DNA from: Aliiglaciecola sp. 3_MG-2023
GTDB lineage: Bacteria > Pseudomonadota > Gammaproteobacteria > Enterobacterales > Alteromonadaceae
DNA: 64,000 bases
Direction of reading: 5' to 3'
Assembly (NCBI RefSeq): GCF_030548205.1
Contig: NZ_JAUORV010000016.1
Span: forward strand, 81,423-145,422
The notes below the pieces were generated by a model. It was not told the origin of the DNA, did no database searches, and saw only the letters and a list, made by a program, of their open reading frames with translations. Positions within the stretch are counted from its first letter, which is position 1; each line of letters opens with the position of its first letter. Made by a program: the position numbers and the translations under genes. Below are positions 9,804 to 17,747 of this stretch, in pieces.

Positions 9804-9828
9804 AAAGCCCAGGTTATCTGGGCTTTTT
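9804..9828 (+). terminator. Rho-independent terminator after pilA
   Basis: AAAGCCCAG (9804-9812) pairs perfectly with CTGGGCTTT (9818-9826) around a 5-base loop, and the 3' arm runs into five T residues. It sits between pilA and pilC. Confidence 0.9.
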
Positions 9829-9860
9829 CGTCTCAACATTAAGATAATTGGGTTCGAATC

Positions 9861-11069
9861 ATGGCAAAGACTGCAGAAGTTTACACTTGGATTGGCGTAG
9901 ATAAAAAAGGCCACAATCGCAAAGGCGAAATTAGCGCACTTTCTTTATCTGAAGCGAAGAATATGCTCCGCCGTCAAGGTGTCTCTGCCACCAAGGTTAA
10001 AAAGCTAGCCAAACCCTTGTTTGGTAGAAAAGACAAAGTCTCTGCCCAGGATATCAGTGTGGTTTCCCGGCAAATAGCCACTATGCTCGGAGCCGGTGTT
10101 ACCTTAATTCAAACCATCGACATGATAGCCCAAGGCCATGCAAAACAAAGCATGCGCCGGTTGCTTTCTGAAATTGCCGATGAGGTAAAAGCAGGTAATC
10201 CGTTATCAAGTGCCCTACGCAAACACCCTGACCAATTTGAAGATCTATATTGCGACTTAGTGGAAACCGGAGAGCAATCCGGGGCTCTGGAAACCATCTA
10301 TGACCGCATTGCAACATATAAAGAAAAAGCCGAAGCCCTAAAATCAAAAATCAAAAAAGCCATGTTCTACCCAATTGCAGTTGTGGTGGTGGCTTTTATC
10401 GTTACGACTATCCTACTGGTATTTGTGGTGCCGCAATTTGAAGAGATTTTTAGTAGTTTTGGCGCAGAATTACCCGCGTTTACACTTTTCGTGTTGGCAA
10501 TTTCCCAGTTTGTGCAAGACTTCGGTATTTTTATCGCCGCGGGGGTAGCCATTGCCGCTGTGCTCTTTATTCGCGCCCATAAAAAGTCACGAAATTTACG
10601 AGACAGTGTTGATAAGAAAGTCCTAAAAATTCCAGTGATTGGCGAAATTTTGAAAAAAGCCTCCATTGCGCGATTTACCCGCACCCTTGCCACTACTTTT
10701 GCTGCGGGTGTGCCTTTGATTGGCGCATTAGATTCAGCGGCAGGCGCGTCTGGGAATGCCGTATTCCGCGATGCGATTTTATTTATTAAGCGGGAAGTTG
10801 CTGGCGGTATGCAAATGAATACGGCAATGCGCGCCACTGGGGTGTTTCCAGATATGGTCACACAGATGATTGCCATAGGCGAAGAATCCGGAGCTGTGGA
10901 TGATATGCTCAGTAAAATTGCAACCATTTACGAAGCAGAAGTAGATGATATGGTTGATGGTTTAACGAGTTTATTAGAACCGATGATTATGGCTGTATTA
11001 GGTGTGGTGATAGGTGGTTTGATTGTGGCGATGTATTTACCTATCTTCCAAATGGGTAACGTGGTTTAG
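9861..11069 (+). CDS. pilC: Type IV pilus inner-membrane platform protein PilC
   Basis: PilC is the inner-membrane platform on which the pilus assembly and retraction ATPases act. The 402-residue protein has two T2SSF domains (about residues 70-190 and 270-395). Membrane segments lie near residues 170-195, 215-235 and 370-395. The motif GEQSGALETIYDRI in the first repeat is mirrored by GEESGAVDDMLSKIA in the second. It follows the pilA terminator by 32 bp. The gene for the PilB ATPase, usually immediately upstream of pilC, is not present here. Confidence 0.95.
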   Translation: MAKTAEVYTWIGVDKKGHNRKGEISALSLSEAKNMLRRQGVSATKVKKLAKPLFGRKDKVSAQDISVVSRQIATMLGAGVTLIQTIDMIAQGHAKQSMRRLLSEIADEVKAGNPLSSALRKHPDQFEDLYCDLVETGEQSGALETIYDRIATYKEKAEALKSKIKKAMFYPIAVVVVAFIVTTILLVFVVPQFEEIFSSFGAELPAFTLFVLAISQFVQDFGIFIAAGVAIAAVLFIRAHKKSRNLRDSVDKKVLKIPVIGEILKKASIARFTRTLATTFAAGVPLIGALDSAAGASGNAVFRDAILFIKREVAGGMQMNTAMRATGVFPDMVTQMIAIGEESGAVDDMLSKIATIYEAEVDDMVDGLTSLLEPMIMAVLGVVIGGLIVAMYLPIFQMGNVV

Positions 11070-11184
11070 TAAAAGTCAGCATCACGTTATATAATTCGTA
11101 ATATGCTTGCTAGAAAGGTTTCTACCTAAACACTTTTCTGGCAAGCTTAGAAAAAATATTTTTCACTTTAATAAGAACCTATAT

Positions 11185-12063
11185 ATGCCTGCGATGTTTG
11201 AGCTACTAGCCGAGTCCCCTATATTTTTTATTAGTTTCGTTTTTATTATCAGTTTATTAGTAGGCAGTTTTTTAAATGTAGTTATTTATCGTTTACCGGT
11301 AATAATGGAGCGGAGTTGGAAACAAGAATATCAACAGTACTTTCACCCAGAAACGTCTGAGCAAACTAGCCAAGAAACATTCAATTTAGTCAAACCCGAT
11401 TCTACTTGCCCCAAATGCCAACATAAAATACGAGCTTGGGAAAATATTCCGGTTATTAGCTGGTTGTTCTTGAGGGGAAAATGCTCCCAATGTAAAAATC
11501 CCATTTCAATTCGCTACCCTGCCGTAGAACTTTTCACCGCTTTAACCAGTGTGGCTATCGCATGGCACTTTGGATTTGGTTGGCAAGCCGCTGCTGCAGT
11601 TTTGCTGACGTGGTGTTTAGTGGCCTTAATCTTTATTGATATCGATAAAATGCTGTTACCCGACCAAATCACTCTGCCTATTTTATGGTTGGGACTGATA
11701 CTGAGTACTATGGACGTATTTGTTACGCCCAAGGACGCGATCATTGGCGCTGCTGCGGGTTACCTAAGCTTATGGAGTGTTTATTGGTTATTTAAATTAC
11801 TGACTGGCAAGGAAGGTATGGGCTATGGTGATTTTAAATTACTAGCAGCTTTAGGTGCATGGGTGGGTTGGCAGTATCTTCCCATCATTATTCTGCTCTC
11901 ATCCTTTGTGGGCGCAATAATCGGAATTAGTTATTTATTGATTAAGGGAAAAGATAAAGGTAGCCATATCCCTTTCGGGCCTTACCTAGCAATTGCTGGT
12001 TGGCTAACGTTAATTTATGGTGAAAGTATCGCTAACTGGTATTGGAGTTGGGCTTTAGCATGA
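11185..12063 (+). CDS. pilD: Prepilin peptidase / N-methyltransferase PilD
   Basis: PilD cleaves prepilin leaders and N-methylates the new N-terminal Phe. The 292-residue membrane protein has the N-terminal SLLVGSFLNVVIYRLP signature. A cytoplasmic zinc-binding loop has two CxxC pairs (CPKCQHK and CSQCKNP). The two catalytic aspartates are in FIDIDKMLLPD and the GYGDFKLLAALGAW motif. Several membrane helices follow. The ATG at 11185 gives the normal family N-terminus; an upstream TTG would add an atypical basic extension. It overlaps coaE by 4 bp (ATGA), showing translational coupling. Confidence 0.95.
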   Translation: MPAMFELLAESPIFFISFVFIISLLVGSFLNVVIYRLPVIMERSWKQEYQQYFHPETSEQTSQETFNLVKPDSTCPKCQHKIRAWENIPVISWLFLRGKCSQCKNPISIRYPAVELFTALTSVAIAWHFGFGWQAAAAVLLTWCLVALIFIDIDKMLLPDQITLPILWLGLILSTMDVFVTPKDAIIGAAAGYLSLWSVYWLFKLLTGKEGMGYGDFKLLAALGAWVGWQYLPIIILLSSFVGAIIGISYLLIKGKDKGSHIPFGPYLAIAGWLTLIYGESIANWYWSWALA

Positions 12064-12677
12064 GTGATTACGTAATTGGGTTAACTGGCGGTATAGGTAG
12101 CGGCAAAACAGCCGTTTCCGATATATTTTCTGATATGGGTATTGACGTCATTGATGCTGATGTTATCGCTCGTGAAGTGGTAGAGCCAGGCAGTCCAGCA
12201 CTGCATGTTATTGCCAAAAAGTTAGGTGAAAAATCGTTGTTAGCAGATGGTAATTTAAATAGGCAGTATGTAAGAGAGGTGGTATTTTCTGATCCTAAGT
12301 TGAAAGTCTGGCTAGACAATCTGCTGCATCCAATGATCCGCAAGAATATGCAACGCCAATTAAAGCAAGCAAAATCGCCCTACTGCATTCTTGCTGTCCC
12401 CTTATTAGTCGAAAATAATATGATGGCAATGGTCAATCGGGTTTTGGTAGTTGATGTGTGCGAAGATGTTCAATTGCAACGAGCGTCGAACAGAGATCAA
12501 CAATCCAGCCAACAAATTAAAAACATAATGGCTAATCAAGTATCCCGCGAAGTACGCTTAAGCCATGCTGACGACGTGATCGATAATAACGGACTGATAA
12601 TTGACTTAAAAAAACAAGTTGAGCAATTACACCAACAATATTTAGTACTGGCAAACAATCAAGCTGTTGTGGTTTAA
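12060..12677 (+). CDS. coaE: Dephospho-CoA kinase
   Basis: CoaE carries out the last step of CoA synthesis, phosphorylating the 3'-OH of dephospho-CoA. The 205-residue P-loop kinase has the Walker A motif GLTGGIGSGKTAV near residues 7-19. The DADVIAREVVEPGSPAL substrate-binding region and the VPLLVEN segment are also present. The ATG at 12060 overlaps the pilD stop by 4 bp and is preferred over the TTG at 12042. The order pilD-coaE-zapD-yacG is the usual gammaproteobacterial one. Confidence 0.95.
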   Translation: MSDYVIGLTGGIGSGKTAVSDIFSDMGIDVIDADVIAREVVEPGSPALHVIAKKLGEKSLLADGNLNRQYVREVVFSDPKLKVWLDNLLHPMIRKNMQRQLKQAKSPYCILAVPLLVENNMMAMVNRVLVVDVCEDVQLQRASNRDQQSSQQIKNIMANQVSREVRLSHADDVIDNNGLIIDLKKQVEQLHQQYLVLANNQAVVV

Positions 12678-12963
12678 GTTAAATTTACAGCAAACATCTA
12701 TATTGCTAGACAAACTACTTACCCCTTTCGAAAATATGTTAAGTTATAGTGCTTAACGCTGCATTTCAGATTGAGAACCCTTATTCCTGTATTTTCTGGA
12801 GTCATTTGATTTACAACTTTATTATCTTGGGGTTGAAATCTGACGCGTTTTGCGGTGTAGTTCCCAATAAGAATAATCATTCAATAGTCAGTTCTAACTA
12901 TTTTGATTTGCTTTTTAAGAACAATAAATCTTCCGTCTGCGTATAAATTCTTTAGGATAATCA
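12678..12963. other. Gap between coaE and zapD, no supported gene
   Basis: This 286-bp AT-rich stretch probably holds the zapD promoter. A 65-codon frame inside it starts with GTG, lacks a ribosome binding site and resembles nothing known, so it is not called. No terminator hairpin was recognised. Confidence 0.5.
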
Positions 12964-13716
12964 ATGTCATTAGCTGTTTATGAGTTTCCATTAAACGAAA
13001 AAGTCAGGACTTATCTCCGTCTTGAACAGTTGTTTATTCAGCTCAAGCAAAGCGCACAAGCCCAAGAAGACTGGCAGTTTATGAGTTTTTTTGAGGCTCT
13101 TTTTACGTTACTCGACCTCTTAGAGCGACTGGATTTACGCAGTGACATTTTAAAAGACATTGAAGTTCATGAAAAAAACTTAGTGTTTTGGTCACAGCAT
13201 CCAAAAATTGACTCTGAAGCACTCCAGGCAGCATTACAAAAAATACTTCACCTTAGAGATCAACTTAAACACTCTAAGAAAGTGGGCGCTTCACTGAAAG
13301 AAGATAAGTTTTTAAGTTCAATTAGACAGCGTTTTTCAATACCCGGCGGTACCTGTAGTTTTGATTTACCCAATTTACATTACTGGATAAAGCAACCGTT
13401 AGAATTGATCCGCACCGATATTGATAACTGGTTAAAAGAATTCAACTTAATTAATGAAGCTATCGATATCACCTTAGCGTTTTTACGTGAACGTGGCAGA
13501 TTTACCGACATCACGGCTGAAAAGGGTTTTTATCAAGGCATTGCAGATGATAAAAGTGAATTAATTCGCATCCAAAGTATCACCGATGAAGGTTATTACC
13601 CCATGTTAAGTGGCAACAAATACCGTTATGCAATTCGATTTATGTTATTTACCGCCAATGAAAATGGCAGTAGTCAAGTGCATGAGTCTATCCCGTTTAA
13701 AATTGCCAGTTGTTAG
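12964..13716 (+). CDS. zapD: Cell division protein ZapD (FtsZ-ring bundling)
   Basis: ZapD binds the FtsZ C-terminal tail and cross-links FtsZ filaments at the division ring. The 250-residue protein matches the family in length. It starts with the typical YEFPLNEKVRTYLRLEQLF and has CSFDLPNLHYWIKQP in the central conserved region. The ATG is preceded by an AGGAT ribosome binding site. It lies between coaE and yacG, the standard context, 15 bp before yacG. Confidence 0.93.
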   Translation: MSLAVYEFPLNEKVRTYLRLEQLFIQLKQSAQAQEDWQFMSFFEALFTLLDLLERLDLRSDILKDIEVHEKNLVFWSQHPKIDSEALQAALQKILHLRDQLKHSKKVGASLKEDKFLSSIRQRFSIPGGTCSFDLPNLHYWIKQPLELIRTDIDNWLKEFNLINEAIDITLAFLRERGRFTDITAEKGFYQGIADDKSELIRIQSITDEGYYPMLSGNKYRYAIRFMLFTANENGSSQVHESIPFKIASC

Positions 13717-13731
13717 GAGTTTAAATTTACT

Positions 13732-13965
13732 ATGGTAGTAAGCTGTCCCACTTGCTCAAAAAAAGTAGAATGGAATGAATCAAGTTTATTCCGACCATTT
13801 TGTTGTAAACGTTGCCAACTTATTGATCTGGGCGAATGGTCAAATGAAGAAAAAGTGATTGCAACACAAAACTCGGAAACCAATAATACAAGTACGTCAC
13901 TACCTGATATTGAAGACATTGAAGCCATGTTGGCGCAAAAGCAACAGGATTTTTTTAAAGAATAG
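13732..13965 (+). CDS. yacG: DNA gyrase inhibitor YacG, zinc-binding
   Basis: YacG is a small zinc protein reported in E. coli to bind GyrB and inhibit gyrase. The 77-residue protein carries cysteines C5 and C8 (SCPTC) and C24 and C28 (CCKRC), a four-Cys zinc site, followed by the conserved LIDLGEW motif. The C-terminus is acidic and variable, as is usual. Its last 11 bases overlap the 3' end of the convergent recJ. Confidence 0.92.
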   Translation: MVVSCPTCSKKVEWNESSLFRPFCCKRCQLIDLGEWSNEEKVIATQNSETNNTSTSLPDIEDIEAMLAQKQQDFFKE

Positions 13966-15682
13966 GCTCTAACGCTTCTATCATTAATTGCAAATTCACT
14001 CGCCCTCGAAACTCGTTTATATCCAACTTGTAAGCAAGTTGAACTTGCTTACAGCTATGATTGGGCCAAAGATCTGGGTCAATATTAAATGCTATGGCAT
14101 CCACTAATACCCCTGACTCACTTTTCAGCATAAGCTTGAGATGTTTGCCAGCTAATAATTTTTGATCGACAGGTGTAAAAACGCCATCAAAAATAGGCTC
14201 AGGAAATCCTTGCCCCCAAGGTCCGCAATCTTTTAACTGCTGCGCAAACTCAAGGGAGAATTCTTGCTGTGAAAGTTCCCCATCACTGAGAACCTGCCCG
14301 CTTAAATCGCGATCTTTTAATAATTCATGACTAACTTGCTCGAAAACCTGTTTAAATGCGGCAAACTTGTTGGCGGCTATTGTTAAGCCAGCGGCCATAG
14401 CATGACCACCAAACTTAACAATCATATCAGGATAGCGACTGTTGATTTCTTCTAGCAAGTCGCGAATATGTAGACCAGTGATTGATCTGGCTGAGCCTTT
14501 TAAGGTGTCATCGTCTTGATTTGCAAATGCAATGGTAGGACGATTGTATTTTTCTTTGATTTTACCCGCAACAATGCCAATAACGCCTTGGTGAAAATCT
14601 GCTTGATATACAACGATCCCATTTTTCCATTGGTCGCCATCAATTTCCAAGCTTTCTAAACTGGCTAACGCTTGGTCTTGCATAGATTGTTGAATTTCTC
14701 TGCGTTCTCGATTTAGTGAATCGAGCTCAACGGCCATTTGCCTGGCTTTAGCCTGATCTGCAGCCAATAAGCATTCGATTCCCAAAGACATGTCATCTAA
14801 TCTGCCCGCTGCATTCAGGCGCGGGCCGAGTACGAATCCCAGATCACTAGATACCATAGTCGCTGCGTTCTTCCCTGCCACTTCCACTAAGGCTGTGATA
14901 CCTGGGCGGCACTTACCACTGCGAATACGTTGTAAGCCTTGGTAAACTAACACTCTATTATTACTATCCAAAGGCACCACGTCCGCCACTGTCCCCAATG
15001 CAACAATATCCAAAAACTCCGCTAAATTAGGTTCAGGAATAGCTTTTTCCGCAAACCATTGACGTTGTTTTAAATGATTTCTTAGGGCTAACATTAAATA
15101 AAATGCGACCCCCACTCCGGCTAAATTTTTAGATAAAAATTCACAGCCAGGTTGATTAGGGTTGACGATTGCATCAGCTTGGGGAAGACGGTCAGCAGCT
15201 AAATGATGATCGGTAACCAGCACTTTAATGCCCAGCTCTTTCGCTCTATCTACACCGCCAAAACAAGCGATACCGTTATCAACTGTGATAATCAATTGCG
15301 CACCTTGCTGATGGGCAACCTCGACTATTTCAGGACTCAAGCCGTAGCCAAAATCAAATCGATTAGGAACGAGGTAAGCGTGATCACGGGCTCCCATTCT
15401 CGCCAAACACAGCATAGTCAATGCTGTGCTTGTGGCGCCATCGGCATCAAAATCTCCCACGATGATAATTTTAAGCTGTTGCTCCAAAGCGTCACTAAGT
15501 ACTTCAACAGCGGCATCGATTCCTGAAAGATTTTGATAATGGAGTAAAGCCCTTGCACCTTTATCCAACTGACTTGCATCTTCTATTCCTCGACTTGCAA
15601 AAATTTGTCGAATAATAGGTTGGGAAATATGGTTTAGATGAGAATCAGAGACAGGTTGGCGACGGACGATTTTGGCAGGCAT
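13955..15682 (-). CDS. recJ: Single-stranded-DNA-specific 5'-3' exonuclease RecJ
   Basis: RecJ degrades 5'-ended single strands in recombination and mismatch repair. The 575-residue protein contains the DHH-family motifs in order: [12 protein letters not shown] (about residues 78-89), TVDNG, VTDHH, and later PRLNAAGR and the DHHA1 motif FGGHAMAAG. Length and motifs match active RecJ. It overlaps yacG tail to tail by 11 bp. Upstream it follows dsbC by 80 bp, keeping the xerD-dsbC-recJ order of E. coli. Confidence 0.96.
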   Translation of the reverse strand: MPAKIVRRQPVSDSHLNHISQPIIRQIFASRGIEDASQLDKGARALLHYQNLSGIDAAVEVLSDALEQQLKIIIVGDFDADGATSTALTMLCLARMGARDHAYLVPNRFDFGYGLSPEIVEVAHQQGAQLIITVDNGIACFGGVDRAKELGIKVLVTDHHLAADRLPQADAIVNPNQPGCEFLSKNLAGVGVAFYLMLALRNHLKQRQWFAEKAIPEPNLAEFLDIVALGTVADVVPLDSNNRVLVYQGLQRIRSGKCRPGITALVEVAGKNAATMVSSDLGFVLGPRLNAAGRLDDMSLGIECLLAADQAKARQMAVELDSLNRERREIQQSMQDQALASLESLEIDGDQWKNGIVVYQADFHQGVIGIVAGKIKEKYNRPTIAFANQDDDTLKGSARSITGLHIRDLLEEINSRYPDMIVKFGGHAMAAGLTIAANKFAAFKQVFEQVSHELLKDRDLSGQVLSDGELSQQEFSLEFAQQLKDCGPWGQGFPEPIFDGVFTPVDQKLLAGKHLKLMLKSESGVLVDAIAFNIDPDLWPNHSCKQVQLAYKLDINEFRGRVNLQLMIEALEPIL

Positions 15683-15762
15683 AAGTTACCGTTGTTTGAA
15701 ATGGCAGAAGTAACACAGAAACAAGGCTCAAAACAGCGAATGCTTTGAGCCCCAAGATTAAA

Positions 15763-16596
15763 TTAGATTTGTGATAATTTTTGGAGTAAGGCATCAGCTG
15801 GCATGTAACCACCCACCAAAGAACCATCAGGTAAAATGATGTTTGGTGTCCCATTTACGCCTACACGCGTACCAAATGCATATTCATCAGCAACTTTATT
15901 GCTGCAGGTGGAACCATTTACATCGGCACCGGTTTTTGCCGCTGTAAGGGCACTTTGTTTATCATCAGCACACCACACTGCAACCATATCGTAATATGTT
16001 TGAGTATTAAGACCACCGCGAGGATACGCTAAATAACGAACGGTAATACCTTTGTCGTTATAGTCATCAATTTCTCGATGTAACTTACGACAATAACCGC
16101 AAGTAATGTCAGTGAAAACATTAATTACGTACTTTTCATCCTTTGCTTTAAACTCAATAACATCTTCGTCTGAAAAATCTGAAACCCCTTCTAAACGCAA
16201 TTCGGATAATTTAATGTCAGTCTCATTACGCATACCAGCATCCACATTAAATATGCGGCCACTTACTAAATATTTGCCATTTTCACCGGTGTAAAATAGC
16301 CCTTGATTAGTAGAAACTTGAGCTAGATTAGGAATCGGTGAGTCACCTATGGCTAATACTTTAAGGCCTAACACGTTTTCTAGTTTTTGTTTCGTTTGAG
16401 CATAGTCAGTACTGGCCGAGGCAGCATTAACTTGTGAGTCAACTTTAGGCATCATTTCGGCTGGTTGTTCAACTATTACGTTAGCGCTATCTTGGCTATC
16501 CGACGAATTCTGTTTGTCTTGCATCATTGCATAAGTCGACGCTGCTGCAATACTCAACGTCACCAAAATTAGCGGTGGTTTTATCCAGTTTTTCAT
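15763..16596 (-). CDS. dsbC: Periplasmic thiol:disulfide interchange protein DsbC
   Basis: DsbC is the V-shaped dimeric disulfide isomerase of the periplasm. The 277-residue protein has an N-terminal hydrophobic signal (about residues 7-24), a dimerisation domain and a C-terminal thioredoxin fold. The redox motif CGYC is in DITCGYCRKLH, and the cis-proline segment is GVNGTPNIILPDG. A long low-complexity Gln/Ser/Asp linker follows the signal. A GGAAGG ribosome binding site precedes the ATG. It sits between xerD and recJ, the conserved context. Confidence 0.95.
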   Translation of the reverse strand: MKNWIKPPLILVTLSIAAASTYAMMQDKQNSSDSQDSANVIVEQPAEMMPKVDSQVNAASASTDYAQTKQKLENVLGLKVLAIGDSPIPNLAQVSTNQGLFYTGENGKYLVSGRIFNVDAGMRNETDIKLSELRLEGVSDFSDEDVIEFKAKDEKYVINVFTDITCGYCRKLHREIDDYNDKGITVRYLAYPRGGLNTQTYYDMVAVWCADDKQSALTAAKTGADVNGSTCSNKVADEYAFGTRVGVNGTPNIILPDGSLVGGYMPADALLQKLSQI

Positions 16597-16821
16597 TTAC
16601 CTTCCTATTAATTAACCATTATTCACTGCGTTGTAAGATATAGACCTACGATATGCATAAAAAATTGCATCTAAACAGTTAATTTTGAGTGTTCAAGATT
16701 AACCCGTAGTTTATAACGAAAGCGGCTATAATCCAATGTAAGCAAAGTACACCTTGGCATATATTTTCACCTTTTTAACGCATATCCTGTATTTGGAAAG
16801 CAATGAATACAGTTTACTGAT

Positions 16822-17727
16822 CTATCCTCTTGGATGATGCTCTTCCACCAGCATTTGTAACCTTTGCGTCGCCACATGAGTGTATATTTGTGTGGTCGAT
16901 AAATCGCTGTGTCCTAGTAACATTTGTACAACCCTCAAATCTGCACCATGATTCAGTAGATGAGTCGCAAACGCATGGCGTAATGTATGGGGCGAAAGAT
17001 GAGTTTGAATACCTGCTACCAGGGCGTAATGTTTAATCCTGTGCCAAAACGTTTGCCTGGTCATCATTAGGCCACGATTACTCGGAAAGACAATATCAGA
17101 CTCCCCTTTCAATAAGTTACCCCGAGCTAGTTTAATGAACCTCAATAACCATTCAATGGCTTCTTCACCTAGGGGCACTAATCTTTCTTTGTTACCTTTC
17201 CCTGTTACTCTAATTACGCCTTGCTGTAAGCCCATTTGTTCCATTCGCAAGGAAACCAATTCCGATACTCGTAACCCCGTGGCGTACAGAACTTCCAACA
17301 TGGCCTTATCTCTAAACTCAATGGGGTTATCTATATTTGGCGCATTGAGCAAATCATCAACCTGCTCTTCACTCAAGGTTTTAGGCAGGGATTGGGGGAG
17401 TTTGGGGTTACGCATTTGGGCAATGGGATCATCTTCTCGTAACTTGGATTGCAACAAATAAATATTGAACATCCGCAAGCTACTTAAAAAACGCGCGATA
17501 CTGCGTTCTGACATATTCAAGTCGTATTGATAGGCTAAGTATTGATCAATGTCAGATTTATTAAATTGCTGAAGGTTAAAGTTAGCCTCCTGCTTTTCAG
17601 CAAACATACAAAACTTCAACAGATCTGAGCGATAAGCACTTAACGTGTGCTCACTTAACCCTTTTTCAATCCAAATGGAGTCGATAAAGGTCTCAATGAG
17701 TGTCAAATGATGATCTTGTACTGTCAC
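16822..17727 (-). CDS. xerD: Site-specific tyrosine recombinase XerD
   Basis: XerD acts with XerC at dif to resolve chromosome dimers. The 301-residue protein has an N-terminal SAM-like core-binding domain and a C-terminal catalytic domain. Active-site segments are ATGLRVSELVSL (Arg), GKGNKERLVPL (Lys), SPHTLRHAFATH (His-x-x-Arg), LGHSDLSTTQIYTHV (His and catalytic Tyr). The start is GTG, preceded by AAGGAA at a normal distance. Its position upstream of dsbC and recJ marks it as XerD rather than XerC or a mobile-element integrase. Confidence 0.95.
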   Translation of the reverse strand: MTVQDHHLTLIETFIDSIWIEKGLSEHTLSAYRSDLLKFCMFAEKQEANFNLQQFNKSDIDQYLAYQYDLNMSERSIARFLSSLRMFNIYLLQSKLREDDPIAQMRNPKLPQSLPKTLSEEQVDDLLNAPNIDNPIEFRDKAMLEVLYATGLRVSELVSLRMEQMGLQQGVIRVTGKGNKERLVPLGEEAIEWLLRFIKLARGNLLKGESDIVFPSNRGLMMTRQTFWHRIKHYALVAGIQTHLSPHTLRHAFATHLLNHGADLRVVQMLLGHSDLSTTQIYTHVATQRLQMLVEEHHPRG

Positions 17728-17747
17728 TTACTGTTCCTTAACACCAT

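Noticed and set aside
10367..10927. 186-codon minus-strand frame opposite pilC
   Set aside because: A shadow of the pilC coding frame with a low-complexity Ala/Ser/Thr/Ile-rich product.
12749..12946. 65-codon frame between coaE and zapD
   Set aside because: GTG start, no ribosome binding site, no recognisable family, and it lies in a normal promoter gap.
15203..15526. 107-codon plus-strand frame opposite recJ
   Set aside because: It lies wholly inside the DHH-domain coding region of recJ, and its product resembles nothing known.
16822..17727. Tyrosine recombinase considered as an integrase of a mobile element
   Set aside because: It sits in the conserved xerD-dsbC-recJ order with full XerD motifs and no attachment-site duplication was seen.
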